DNA of 64,000 bases from JAENVT01 sp963773085 (GCA_963773085.1 CAVYZS010000001.1:381032-445031), one strand, 5' to 3'; shown: positions 16,587-25,755, counted from the first letter of the stretch. Made by a program: numbers and translations. Notes: generated from the letters alone by a model not told the origin.

Positions 16587-17402
16587 TCAGCCATGAAACT
16601 CGGCGATGTCCTCTCGCGATACCTGGTCGGGTGTCTTGCCCATGATGATCATGGCGAGGACTTCGTCCTTGGTCACGTCGGATTTGTTGACGGTGCCGAC
16701 TAGCTTGGCCTGGAGCATCACGCTGATCCGGTCAGCCAGATCGAACACGTCGTGGATGTCGTGGCTGATCAGGAAGATCCCAATGCCCTCCGACTTCAGC
16801 CGCGAAATGAGATCGTGCACCTGGGCCGTCTCTGCCGGGCCCAACGCCGCGGTCGGCTCATCCATGATGAGGATCCTGGCGTTGAAGTGGACAGCCCGGG
16901 CGATCGCCACCGATTGTCGCTGCCCGCCCGACAACGACCTGACCGGTGACTTGAGGTTCGTGAACCTCGGGTTCAGTCGCTGCATCACCTTCTGGGTGGC
17001 AGATGCCATCGCCGAGTCGTCGAGCGACCCGGCACGGGTGTGCAGTTCGCGCCCGAGGAACACGTTCCCGGCTGAGTCGATGTTGTCGGCGAGGGCGAGC
17101 TTCTGGTAGATGACCTCGACCCCCTGCAGCCGTGCGTCACGAGGGTTGTGGATGGTGACAGGCTCGCCGTTGATGAGGATCTGCCCCGAGTCGGCGGAGT
17201 GAGCCCCCGACAGGGTGTGCATCAGCGTGGACTTGCCGGCACCGTTGCCCCCGACGAGGCCGACGACCTCGCCCGGGTACAGGTCGACGGTGACCCCGTC
17301 GACAGCGTGCAGTCCGCCGAACGCGACACGGATGTCGCGCAACTCGACGAGAGGTACACGCGCTGCCGTGCTCCGCTCGGTGACGATGGAAGGATCGCTC
17401 AT
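16587..17402 (-). CDS. Sugar ABC transporter ATP-binding protein (XylG-like)
   Basis: 271 aa, a single ABC domain rather than the fused double domain of enterobacterial XylG. Walker A is GGNGAGKST, the signature is LSGGQRQSVAIARA, Walker B is ILIMDEPTAALGP and the H-loop is LISHDI. It powers sugar uptake with the permease encoded immediately upstream (22 bases away) and the binding protein beyond. Single-domain ATPases of this type are usual in actinobacterial xylose-like importers and would act as homodimers. Confidence 0.88.
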   Translation of the reverse strand: MSDPSIVTERSTAARVPLVELRDIRVAFGGLHAVDGVTVDLYPGEVVGLVGGNGAGKSTLMHTLSGAHSADSGQILINGEPVTIHNPRDARLQGVEVIYQKLALADNIDSAGNVFLGRELHTRAGSLDDSAMASATQKVMQRLNPRFTNLKSPVRSLSGGQRQSVAIARAVHFNARILIMDEPTAALGPAETAQVHDLISRLKSEGIGIFLISHDIHDVFDLADRISVMLQAKLVGTVNKSDVTKDEVLAMIIMGKTPDQVSREDIAEFHG

Positions 17403-17423
17403 GGTCGTCTGCCTCCTCTCGTA

Positions 17424-18767
17424 TCAGCCGCGGCCGGTTTGGATGACGATGGCCGACACGACCAAGCCGGTGGTGAGTGCGGCGATGACGCCCGCCTTGC
17501 GGCGCAGCCGGAGCGCTGCATCGACGGCGACCGCGGTGACCAGCACCACGCCGACCACGATGTCCTGCGACGGTGAGTCGATCCTGAGCAGGACCATTCC
17601 TGATCGCAGCGACTGCATGATGACGGCTCCGAGGACGGCTCCCGGGATCGTGCCGATCCCACCCGAGAACGACGTCCCACCGATGACCGCGGCGGCGATG
17701 ACGTCGAGCTCGTTCTGGATGCCGAGGTTCGTGACCGCGGCGTTGAGCCGAGCCGTTTGCACCGCAGCGCTGAGCGCGCAGAGGACGCCCATCAGGACGA
17801 AGGTGAGCATGATGGTCTTGCGGGTGTTGATGCCACCCAACTCAGCTGCCTCTGGGTTGCCGCCGTAGGCGTAGACGTAGCGGCCGAAGCGCCGACGCTT
17901 GGCCAGGTAACCCATCGCCAGCGTCACCACGATCAGGATCACCACTGGGTAGGCGACGCCGGTCGGCTTCCCGGTGATCGGCGAGTCATAGCGGTTGGCG
18001 ACGAGCCCGATCCCTCCGATGACGGCTAGACAGCCGAAGGCGCCGATCCCGACGTCGACCCCGATCGAACGGACGGGCAGGTCGTAGCGGCGCCGGTTCC
18101 GCCGGGCCAGCGTGAGGCTGAGGATGATGCCTACGCACGCGATGAGTGCGAGCACCCAGCTCTTCCACTCGCCGAGTGATCCCTTTGCCCCTCCACCGAG
18201 CAACTGGAAGTTGTGGTCGAGTGGGGCAAGCGTTTGACCCTTCTTCCCGAGCCGGAAGATGAGGCCTCGCCAGACCAGGAATCCACCCAGGGTGACGATG
18301 AATGCCGGTACGCCTCCGTAGGCGATGATGAAGCCCTGCACCGCCCCGATCAGCGCGCCGAGGGCGATGCCGACGACGAGTGCGACGATCCACGCGTACG
18401 GTCGTTCGAGGCCGAGGCCGAACGTCTTGGGGAGCCAGTCGGTCTGGACGATCGCCATCGTGTAGCCGAGAAAACCGAGGAGTGATCCGACTGACAGGTC
18501 GATGTTGCGCGACACGATGATCAGCACCATGCCGGTGGCCATGATCGCAATGGAAGCGCTCTGGACCGACAGGTTCCAGAGGTTGCGCGACGTCAGGAAT
18601 GCACCGTCCGACATTGCGTGGAACCCGATCCAGATGAGGATGAGGGCCACCACCATGCCGAGCAAGCGGGTGTCGATCTCCGTCGATGCAATCACCTCAC
18701 GCCAGGACCGTGCCGAGGATGATTTGGGGGCGGTCGCTGGCGGTGTCTGTGCCTCAGTCATCGTCAC
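17424..18767 (-). CDS. Sugar ABC transporter permease (XylH-like)
   Basis: The 447-residue protein has ten or more hydrophobic helices and the BPD_transp_2 pattern, including GGVPAFIVTLGGFLVWRGL, AYGGNPEAAELGGIN and IGGTSFSGGIGT, all typical of ribose/xylose permeases. The central insert between helices and the size above 400 aa point to the XylH subgroup. It follows the binding-protein gene after a 99-base gap that holds a strong hairpin, which may reduce its expression relative to the binding protein. Start GTG 18767. Confidence 0.88.
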   Translation of the reverse strand: MTMTEAQTPPATAPKSSSARSWREVIASTEIDTRLLGMVVALILIWIGFHAMSDGAFLTSRNLWNLSVQSASIAIMATGMVLIIVSRNIDLSVGSLLGFLGYTMAIVQTDWLPKTFGLGLERPYAWIVALVVGIALGALIGAVQGFIIAYGGVPAFIVTLGGFLVWRGLIFRLGKKGQTLAPLDHNFQLLGGGAKGSLGEWKSWVLALIACVGIILSLTLARRNRRRYDLPVRSIGVDVGIGAFGCLAVIGGIGLVANRYDSPITGKPTGVAYPVVILIVVTLAMGYLAKRRRFGRYVYAYGGNPEAAELGGINTRKTIMLTFVLMGVLCALSAAVQTARLNAAVTNLGIQNELDVIAAAVIGGTSFSGGIGTIPGAVLGAVIMQSLRSGMVLLRIDSPSQDIVVGVVLVTAVAVDAALRLRRKAGVIAALTTGLVVSAIVIQTGRG

Positions 18768-18797
18768 GCTTTCTCGTCGAGACTTCTCCGGGACAGA

Positions 18798-18839
18798 ACG
18801 TAGCCCCTTGTCCGCCGCCTGGCGGACAAGGGGCTACGT
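18798..18839 (-). terminator. Strong hairpin between binding-protein and permease genes
   Basis: A perfect 19-bp inverted repeat (ACGTAGCCCCTTGTCCGCC and its complement) with a four-base loop. No T-run follows on the minus strand, so it may act as partial terminator or as a 3'-end stabiliser of the binding-protein mRNA, the usual way to make more binding protein than permease. Confidence 0.75.
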
Positions 18840-18866
18840 CTAACGTTGCTTGGCTGGATTGCCCTA

Positions 18867-19991
18867 CTAGCAGCCTTCCACCGAGCCGGCCGTGACTCCC
18901 TGGCAGAGGGTGGCCTTGTCGGTCCAACCGGCGTCGAGCACGACGTTGAGGTTGTCCTTCGTGATCGGGATGGGCTTCAGCAGGATCGACGTCACTTCGT
19001 TCCCCCCAGGGGTCGTGAACGGCGCCGTACCGGCCACCTTCGTGACGTCGCCGTCCTTGCAGAGCGCAGCTGCTGCCGTTCCGGCAGCCTTGCCGAGCTC
19101 GCGGGCATCCTTCCAGACGTCGACGGTCTGCGTGCCGAGCGCCACCCTGTTGAGTGCGGGCTGATCGCCGTCCTGACCCGACACCGGCACCTTGCCGTCG
19201 AGACCCTGAGCGGTGAGCGCCGCGACGACACCACCGGCCATGCCGTCGTTCTCGGCGAGGACGGCGTCGACCTTGTTGCTGTTTGCGGTGAGGAACTGCT
19301 CCATCTCCGTCTGGGCCTTGGCGGGATCCCAGTTGTCGGTGTAGGTCTCGCCGACGATCGTGATGTCGCCTGCCTTGACGGCGTCACCGATGATCTCCTC
19401 CATGCCGGAGCGCAGGAAGTCGGCGTTGGCGTCGGCCTTGTTGCCCTTGATGATGACGTAGTTGCCCTTCGGCACGGCCGCGAAGACCTCGCGGGCCTCC
19501 ATGCGACCGACCTCGACGTTGTCGAACGTGACGTAGAGCGCGGCAGGGTCCTCGATCAGTCGGTCGTAGGCGATGACGGGAACACCCGCGGCGATCGCAC
19601 TGGCGACCGCAGGCTTGACGGCTGTTCCGTCCTGGGCCAGGACGACGAGTACCTTGGCGCCCTGCGACATCAGGTTCTCCATGTTGCTGGCCTGCGTCTC
19701 GGCCGACGACTTGGCGTCGTTGGAGATGTAGGTGCCGCCGCCGGCCTCGATGGCTGCCTTGAGTGCCGGCTCGTCCCACTTCGCCCAACGCTCCTCCTGG
19801 TAGTTGTTCCAGGACACGCCGACGACGCAGCCGCCTCCAGCCGCAGCAGTGCCGGCGGTGGTGCCGGCGGTGGTGCCGGCAGTAGTACCGGCGGCCGATG
19901 TCGCATCGCTTGCCGTGTCGCTGTCGCTGCCGCACGCGGCAATGAACAACGACGCTACAGCGGCTGCCGTAGCAATTCGTCCAACTCGCAT
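18867..19991 (-). CDS. Sugar ABC transporter substrate-binding lipoprotein (XylF-like)
   Basis: 374 aa; signal with lipobox FIAAC, then an Ala/Thr linker with repeated GTTA units, then a periplasmic-binding-protein type 1 fold. VGVSWNNYQEERWAKWDEPAL, APVIAYDRLI-like (GVPVIAYDRL), and VPVSGQDGDQPAL match D-xylose-type binding proteins. Start ATG 19991 has GAGGGGAG about eight bases upstream. First gene of the importer operon. The ligand could be xylose or another monosaccharide; no catabolic gene lies next to it to decide. Confidence 0.85.
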   Translation of the reverse strand: MRVGRIATAAAVASLFIAACGSDSDTASDATSAAGTTAGTTAGTTAGTAAAGGGCVVGVSWNNYQEERWAKWDEPALKAAIEAGGGTYISNDAKSSAETQASNMENLMSQGAKVLVVLAQDGTAVKPAVASAIAAGVPVIAYDRLIEDPAALYVTFDNVEVGRMEAREVFAAVPKGNYVIIKGNKADANADFLRSGMEEIIGDAVKAGDITIVGETYTDNWDPAKAQTEMEQFLTANSNKVDAVLAENDGMAGGVVAALTAQGLDGKVPVSGQDGDQPALNRVALGTQTVDVWKDARELGKAAGTAAAALCKDGDVTKVAGTAPFTTPGGNEVTSILLKPIPITKDNLNVVLDAGWTDKATLCQGVTAGSVEGC

Positions 19992-20105
19992 ATCTTGACT
20001 CCCCTCAAGTTGTGGCCCGCGGCCATAGCTGTCCGCGGGTACGCCACCCTACATCGCGAGGTCCCGGGCAAACAGGGTCGTTCGGCCCGGCCCCGTGTGA
20101 CCCAG

Positions 20106-21698
20106 TCAACTGTCGGCCTTCATCGGCAGCACCGCGACGTTGAGCCAGCGTCCGCCGGTCGCCCGGCGCAGGACGAATGTCTTGGCGAAGGGGGATGATT
20201 CTCGCGCCCGCATCTGCCCGGTGGAGTCGTAGGTCTCGTTGGTCACGGTACCCCGGGATTCGAGGCCCAGGCTCAGACCATCCTGCCTCCCGAAGGGGAC
20301 CAGCAGGGTCACGTTCACGTCATCGATCTGGTATCGCTCGATGGCGGTCGTGCCGGTCGCCGTGGAGTCGCCGAGCCGGCCGTTCATCTCCTCGAGCCGG
20401 TCGCCGTGGTCGACGGCGGTGAGGATCGTCCCGTCCCCCTGGAGCAGGGCCTGGTTCTCGATCTCGAGGTTCTCGACGAGAGTCAGGACGAGCTCCTGCG
20501 CCGCAGGTCCGACGATCTCGTGGTTCCAGTCCAAGACACCCTGCTCGACGGAGATCGTGGGGAACGTCGCCGGGTCGACATCGTGGGGCACGCGGCCCAA
20601 GATGTCGGCGGCCTCGGGGACGATGACGCCGCGTGCCGGAGTTCCGGCGGCGACGATGCCGACCCCGACGGTGAAGACAGCGCTACCGATCAAGGCCACC
20701 CGAACGACGCTGCGGAGAACGCCGGCGCCGGCCTGACCACCAGTCGCCAGCCGGGCCGCGTACCGCCCGAGATGGTCCGCTACCGAGCGTGGCTCGGGAA
20801 CCAGTCGATCCAGCATCGGACGACCTGCGCAGACGACGACCAGGCCGGCGAGGAGGGCAACCTTGGTGCCGAACTCGGTGGTCTGCGCCGCCATCAACAA
20901 CGTGCTGACGACTGCGACGAGGAGGCCGAACATGGCGCGGCCGACACGCCCGGCCGGCATTGTCTTCGGGTCCGTGATCATGAAGAGCATGAAGATCAGC
21001 ACTTCTGGGGACGTGACGATCACTCGCCAGAAGTCGAACCCGCAGACCGGCGCGAACGCCCAGCGCGCGGTCATGCAATGTCCGGATGCCGCGAGCACCC
21101 CGACGCCTGCTGCCAGGGTGATCCAGAAGGTCGCGGCAACGGCGAGGAGTCGCAGGCGCGCGGTGATCAACAGCCCGCCGACCAGGATCACGGCGTAGGC
21201 CGCGACCATCCAGATCTTCAGCGGAGCCCACCAGAAGTCGAGCGGTTCCATTCGTGTGCTACCGAACACGATGAACGCGACAACCAGCCCGATGTTCGAC
21301 GGGTTGAAGACATGAGAGCCGCGGTAGCGGATGACGTACTTCGTCAGGAGAGAGAATCCGGCGACGCCCGCGAACACATACCACCGATAGGTGCTCCAGT
21401 GGTCGTCCGTGGGCGTCCCGGGGACTCGGAGGATGAGTGCGACGCCGCTGCCGGTCAGCATCGCGCTGGCCGGCCACACGAACGACCGGGTCCTGCGGAA
21501 TGTCAGGAACACTTCGAGGATCGCGCATGTCAGGATCGCCGCGAGGATCTGCGGCACGCTGACCTGAAAGCGCAGCCGAACCTGCCCGAGAACATGGATC
21601 GTGACGATGACGGCGGCCACGTGCAACCGCGAGTCGCGAGCGCTCGGCAGGATCACGGGGTATGTACTTCCGCCGAGCGTGAGCGTCCGGTTGGTCAC
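20106..21698 (-). CDS. UnbU-like RnfD/NqrB-type membrane protein
   Basis: About 530 aa. The first two thirds contain roughly ten hydrophobic helices with HVFNPSNIGLV, WPASAMLTGSG and MFMITDPKTMPAGR, the pattern of RnfD/NqrB-like membrane proteins and of the enediyne-cluster protein UnbU. The last ~170 residues are a soluble extracytoplasmic domain (ERYQIDDVNVTLLVP, NETYDSTGQMRARE). An UnbV-like gene lies close by in the divergent direction, which supports the assignment. GTG 21698 is chosen for its GGGAGA sequence; ATG 21734 is possible. The longer antisense-like frame to 22760 is not real. Confidence 0.7.
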   Translation of the reverse strand: MTNRTLTLGGSTYPVILPSARDSRLHVAAVIVTIHVLGQVRLRFQVSVPQILAAILTCAILEVFLTFRRTRSFVWPASAMLTGSGVALILRVPGTPTDDHWSTYRWYVFAGVAGFSLLTKYVIRYRGSHVFNPSNIGLVVAFIVFGSTRMEPLDFWWAPLKIWMVAAYAVILVGGLLITARLRLLAVAATFWITLAAGVGVLAASGHCMTARWAFAPVCGFDFWRVIVTSPEVLIFMLFMITDPKTMPAGRVGRAMFGLLVAVVSTLLMAAQTTEFGTKVALLAGLVVVCAGRPMLDRLVPEPRSVADHLGRYAARLATGGQAGAGVLRSVVRVALIGSAVFTVGVGIVAAGTPARGVIVPEAADILGRVPHDVDPATFPTISVEQGVLDWNHEIVGPAAQELVLTLVENLEIENQALLQGDGTILTAVDHGDRLEEMNGRLGDSTATGTTAIERYQIDDVNVTLLVPFGRQDGLSLGLESRGTVTNETYDSTGQMRARESSPFAKTFVLRRATGGRWLNVAVLPMKADS

Positions 21699-21830
21699 AT
21701 CGTCTCCCACTGCGGCCTCGTCGGTGGGTCGCATTCTAGGTCCGCCCGGGGCAGAACGCCGTTGCCGACGATGTCGCCGGTCTGGGAGTATCCGGTGCGG
21801 AGTTCGGCACCAGCGAAGGATCGGAGGCAC

Positions 21831-22892
21831 ATGACGCTCCCTACTGAACCGATCGGCAGCATCCCGCGGCCGAAGGCGTTGCAGGACGGGATGCAGGCTG
21901 CAGCTGCCGGGAGGATCTCGCAAGATGAACTCGATGCGTTGTTCGACGACGCAGTTCAGGACACACTTCGGCGCTTCGACGAGACGGGCTCTCCCGTCGT
22001 CACCGACGGCGAACAGCGAAAGCCCAGCTTCGCGACCTACCCGATCGCCGGCCTGACCGGCCTCGCCACCGGCGGTGTGACGATTCCGTTCGCGGACGGC
22101 CACACGCGCCAGTTGCCCGTCCTCACCGCCGGTCCGTTCGAGTACGTCACGAAGGCGTGGTCGTACCTCGATGCGGCCCGGGGGTGGACCACCGCCCAGC
22201 TGAAGCAGGGAGTCATCTCGGCATCGGCGCTCAGCTTGCTGTATCCGAACGATGCGATCGCCGGATATCCGCGAGAGACCTTCCTCGACGACCTGGTTGC
22301 CGAGGCGACATCGGAAATCCGCGGCTGTGTCGAGCGTGGCGCGATCGTCCAAATCGACTTCACCGAGGCGCGCCTGTCGCTCAAGCTCGATCCGTCGAAG
22401 GCGCTCCTCAACTCGTTCGTCGATCTGAACAACCGAGTCCTCGGTCAGCTCACCGACGAGGAGCGCAGGCGGGTGGGTGTCCATAGCTGTCCCGGCGGTG
22501 ACCAGGACTCCACGCACAGCGCCGACGTCGACTACGAGGACCTGCTGCCCGGTCTGTTCCGCATGAACGTCGACACGTTCTACCTCCAACTCGCGAGCGA
22601 AACCGATCGCGAGCGCGTGCTCCGCATCCTCGGCGATCATGCCACCGGGAACCGCAGGATCTTCGTCGGCGTGATCGACCCGATCGACCCGCGCGTCGAG
22701 ACACCCGACGAGGTCCGCGACCGGGTGCTCGAGGCGGCGCGGTACATCGAGCCGAGTCATCTGGGGACAACGGACGACTGCGGTTTCTCGCCGTTCGGCG
22801 ATGACACCTCCACCTCGCGCGACATTGCCTTCGCCAAGATCCAGGCGCGGATCACCGGGACGGCGATGGCATCGAGCGAACTCGGGGTCTGA
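21831..22892 (+). CDS. MetE-like (cobalamin-independent methionine synthase family) methyltransferase
   Basis: The 353-residue protein corresponds to the C-terminal catalytic barrel of MetE only. Visible features are the PTEPIGSIPRP opening, TDGEQRKPSF, LTAGPFEY, IQIDFTEARLSL-like strand and the zinc-site motif GVHSCPGGD with a late Cys in TTDDCGFSPF. Short MetE-like proteins transfer methyl groups to homocysteine or other thiols, with acceptors and donors that vary. GGAGG lies before ATG 21831. Divergent from the UnbU-like gene, with a 132-base shared promoter region, and followed by the UnbV-like gene 44 bases on. Confidence 0.8.
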   Translation: MTLPTEPIGSIPRPKALQDGMQAAAAGRISQDELDALFDDAVQDTLRRFDETGSPVVTDGEQRKPSFATYPIAGLTGLATGGVTIPFADGHTRQLPVLTAGPFEYVTKAWSYLDAARGWTTAQLKQGVISASALSLLYPNDAIAGYPRETFLDDLVAEATSEIRGCVERGAIVQIDFTEARLSLKLDPSKALLNSFVDLNNRVLGQLTDEERRRVGVHSCPGGDQDSTHSADVDYEDLLPGLFRMNVDTFYLQLASETDRERVLRILGDHATGNRRIFVGVIDPIDPRVETPDEVRDRVLEAARYIEPSHLGTTDDCGFSPFGDDTSTSRDIAFAKIQARITGTAMASSELGV

Positions 22893-22936
22893 GCCGCCGC
22901 TACCCGGCCGCCGACCGCGTGTGCTTCAATCCTTCC

Positions 22937-24634
22937 GTGCCCGACGTGAAGGCCCCTGTCACCGAGGACGAGCAGCACCACGCCAGGCGCCCACATCGTC
23001 GGCGGTTGCTCGTCGGCGTGGTGGCGGTTGCGGTGGTCGGCGCAGGGATCGCGGTCGTGCTGCCGGCCTGGCGCTCCGGTCATTCGGCGCAGACCGGGAC
23101 AGCGGACGACGCCCCGCATTTCGTCGACGAATCAACGGCCGCCGGAATCGACCACTCGTACGCCGGGGAGCACGAGTTCTTCGTCGGGGGAGGCGTGGCC
23201 GCGTTCGACTGCAACGACGACGGGCGCGACGAACTGTTCTTCGCCGGGGGGAGCGAGCCTGCTGCGCTCTATCTCAACAACAGCCCGGTGGGCGGCGCGC
23301 TCCGCTTCACCCGGGAGGTGTCGCCGATCACCGATCTGGTGGCGGTCACCGGGGCCTACCCGCTCGACATCGACGGCGACGGGCACGTCGACCTCGCGGT
23401 ACTGCGCCGCGGTGGCAACGTCGTCCTGCGCGGGCTGGGTGGTTGTCGCTTCGAAGGCGCCAACGAGTCGCTCGGCATCGACGGCGGCCAGGATTGGACG
23501 GTTGGGTTCAGCGCGACGTGGGAGGGCGCCAACGCGTTGCCAACTCTGGCGTTCGGCAGCTACCTCGTGCCCGATGGCGACGTCTGCGGCGACAGCCGGC
23601 TCGTTCGGCCTGCACCGACGGGCGACGTGTACGCCCCGCCGATCGCACTCACACCCGGATATTGCAGCTTGTCCATGTTGTTCAGCGACTGGAATCGGTC
23701 GGGCCGACGCGATCTGCGCATGGCGAACGATCGGAACTACTACATCGACGGTGAGGAGCAGCTGTGGCGGATCGCGCCCGGCGAGGAGCCACGCCAGTAC
23801 ACCGAGGCCGAAGGGTGGCAGCCGCTGCAGATCTGGGGCATGGGCATCGCCAGTCAAGATCTGTCGGGGGACGGCAATCCCGAGGTGTTCATCACGAGTC
23901 AGGGCGACAACAAGCTGCAGACGCTCGCCGACGGCGCGGCGCAACCGATGTACCAGGACATTGCGCTCGAGCGTGGCGTCACCGCACAGCGGCCCTTCGT
24001 GGGCGGCGACGTGCTTCCATCGACTGCCTGGCACCCGCAGTTCGAGGACGTCAACAACGACGGTTTCGTCGATTTGTTCATCACCAAGGGAAACGTCGAA
24101 GCACAACCGGATTACGCGACCCGCGACCCGAGCAACCTGCTGCTGGGTCAGGCCGATGGCACCTTCAGGGAAGGGGCCGAGGAGGCTGGAATTGTCAGCT
24201 TCGATCGGGCCCGTGGGGCCGCAGTCGTTGATCTCAACCTCGACGGGATGCTCGATCTCGTCGTCGTGAACCGAACGAAGAACGCCGCGGTGTGGCGAAA
24301 CGTAGGCCGAGGTGACGCTCAGCGACCGGCACCGATGGGCCACTCGATCGCGATACGCCTGCGACAACCCGCGCCGAACGTCGACGCGATCGGCGCATGG
24401 GTGGAGGCACGGGTGGGCGAGCGCACCGTCGTCCGGGAGGTCACCGTTGGTGGCGGACATGCCGGCGGGCAACTCGGCTGGCTCCACGCCGGAATTGGAG
24501 ATGCGGACGGCGCCGAGGTCCGCGTCCAATGGCCCGACGGTGACACGGGGCCATGGATGAAGGTGGCCGCCGACGAGTTCGTGACCATCGAGCGAGGCGC
24601 GGTCGAGCCGAGCAAGTGGGTACCGGGGGATTGA
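22937..24634 (+). CDS. CRTAC1/UnbV-like FG-GAP repeat protein with ASPIC domain
   Basis: About 565 aa: a short cytoplasmic Arg-rich start, one membrane anchor (VGVVAVAVVGAGIAVVL), then FG-GAP/VCBS-like calcium-binding loops (DCNDDGRDELF, DIDGDGHVDLA, DVNNDGFVDLF, DLNLDGMLDLV) that suggest a beta-propeller. A C-terminal ASPIC/UnbV domain follows (GHSIAIRLRQP, GAWVEARVG, QLGWLHAGIGDADGAEVRVQWPDG). It is expected outside the membrane. Start GTG 22937 is preferred over the frame opening at 22919. Such proteins pair with UnbU-like membrane proteins, one of which is encoded across the MetE-like gene. Confidence 0.82.
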   Translation: MPDVKAPVTEDEQHHARRPHRRRLLVGVVAVAVVGAGIAVVLPAWRSGHSAQTGTADDAPHFVDESTAAGIDHSYAGEHEFFVGGGVAAFDCNDDGRDELFFAGGSEPAALYLNNSPVGGALRFTREVSPITDLVAVTGAYPLDIDGDGHVDLAVLRRGGNVVLRGLGGCRFEGANESLGIDGGQDWTVGFSATWEGANALPTLAFGSYLVPDGDVCGDSRLVRPAPTGDVYAPPIALTPGYCSLSMLFSDWNRSGRRDLRMANDRNYYIDGEEQLWRIAPGEEPRQYTEAEGWQPLQIWGMGIASQDLSGDGNPEVFITSQGDNKLQTLADGAAQPMYQDIALERGVTAQRPFVGGDVLPSTAWHPQFEDVNNDGFVDLFITKGNVEAQPDYATRDPSNLLLGQADGTFREGAEEAGIVSFDRARGAAVVDLNLDGMLDLVVVNRTKNAAVWRNVGRGDAQRPAPMGHSIAIRLRQPAPNVDAIGAWVEARVGERTVVREVTVGGGHAGGQLGWLHAGIGDADGAEVRVQWPDGDTGPWMKVAADEFVTIERGAVEPSKWVPGD

Positions 24635-24646
24635 GGCGACCGAAAG

Positions 24647-25684
24647 TCAGCGTCGCGAAGCCATGTCTGCAGCACCCATCCGGACGATGGTCGACTCCAT
24701 CTCGTGGAGCCGTGCGGCCGGGTAACGCGCACCTGTGCCGTCTGCCAACCGCGTCATCATGTGGAAGTTGGCCGCGACGGCGGCCGCGTCGACCATCACC
24801 GCTTGTCCGGCGACCGTGACCAGCGCGCCGCGAGCGTGGCCTATCTCGGCGTCGTCGCCGCGCAAATTGGCCGCCGCGGTCGCGAATCGCAACAGCTCGC
24901 CGCCGAGCGGGATCCCGACGTCTCCCTCCCCGGCGGCCACGGCAAGGAGGTCGACCTCCGCTTCGCTCTGGTGGCTGCTCCAACTGAGCATGCTTGCATG
25001 TGCCGCCGTTCAATAGAAGCAGTCGCGAAGCTGCGACACCCGGGCGGCCACGAGTTCCATCTGTGATCGCGACAAGGTGCCGCGTGTCCAGTGGGGATTC
25101 ACCATCTCGAGGTTCGGGATGTATTGAGCGCTGGCCAGCATCCACAGCCGCTCGTTCTCGGTTGGCACTGATGAGAATGCCTGGACCACCGCCGCCGTCT
25201 GATCGGCTGGGCTCGTCACCCGCACCCAATTGAGCTCCGCGGGGACCAAGTCGGGTGGAACAACTCGTGACGGCTCGCCATCGACGGCTGGGGGCAGCTT
25301 CCACGGTGCGAGCCCAGCAGCTCGACGGAACGCGACGACTGCTGCGACGGTGGAGGCGATGCTCACGACCTCTACATAGGCGAGATCTCCGAGCTCGTCA
25401 CAGACGTGCGCATACCACGACTCCGAGAGAGTTCCGGCGTGGGCTGCTACTCGGTACACGGCGTCATGAGCCGCCGCAGCTGCCGCAAGATCGCCGGCCA
25501 GCCAGCCATCGATGGTTGACGGCGCAGTCCAGGGCGGAAGCGGGTTGTCGTCGGTCATTGCTGCAACGGCGGTCGCTGCCAGTTCGACGCGTTGGCTGCC
25601 GGTCCACCAAGTTCCCGGACGGGCGAGTGCGTCCCACGCCTGCCGCTGAGCAGCTGCCAGATCGGAGCGCACGTCCACAGTCAT
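24647..25684 (-). CDS. AhpD-like (CMD fold) protein, candidate selenoprotein with in-frame UGA
   Basis: Two adjacent open frames join without any shift across a TGA at 25010-25012. The residues around it read RVSQLRDCFY-[UGA]-TAAHASMLSW: the AhpD/carboxymuconolactone-decarboxylase redox site CxxC-x3-H, with UGA exactly at the second Cys and His four residues later. Read through, the protein is 345 aa with Sec at residue 225; its N-terminal half looks like a diverged copy of the same helical fold. A small hairpin with a G-containing loop lies 24 bases after the UGA. The role would be a thiol/selenol peroxidase or reductase. A TGC-to-TGA sequencing error or a true nonsense mutation is the alternative. 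Confidence 0.7.
24976..24990 (-). promoter_or_regulatory. Candidate bacterial SECIS hairpin
   Basis: On the minus strand TGCTC-AGTTG-GAGCA forms a 5-bp stem and 5-base loop. The loop begins 24 bases after the UGA codon and has G as its second base; both agree with the known layout of bacterial SECIS elements. The stem can be extended by two pairs if one A is bulged. Confidence 0.5.
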
Positions 25685-25755
25685 GAGTGGTGGCTACCCT
25701 ACGTCTTCTTACGATGTGTGGACCGTGCGGGAGATCGTGCGCGTGAGGAGGAGCA

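Noticed and set aside
20106..22760. 884-codon frame as one UnbU-like protein
   Set aside because: The first ~340 codons are antisense to the MetE-like gene; the membrane protein begins near 21698-21734.
20106..24634. Part of an enediyne biosynthetic cluster
   Set aside because: No enediyne polyketide synthase, thioesterase or other cluster gene is present; UnbU/UnbV-like genes also occur outside such clusters.
25010..25012. Two separate genes split at the TGA (25010-25684 and 24647-24991)
   Set aside because: The frame is continuous, the redox motif spans the TGA exactly, and the second part would lack its catalytic Cys and the first its His.
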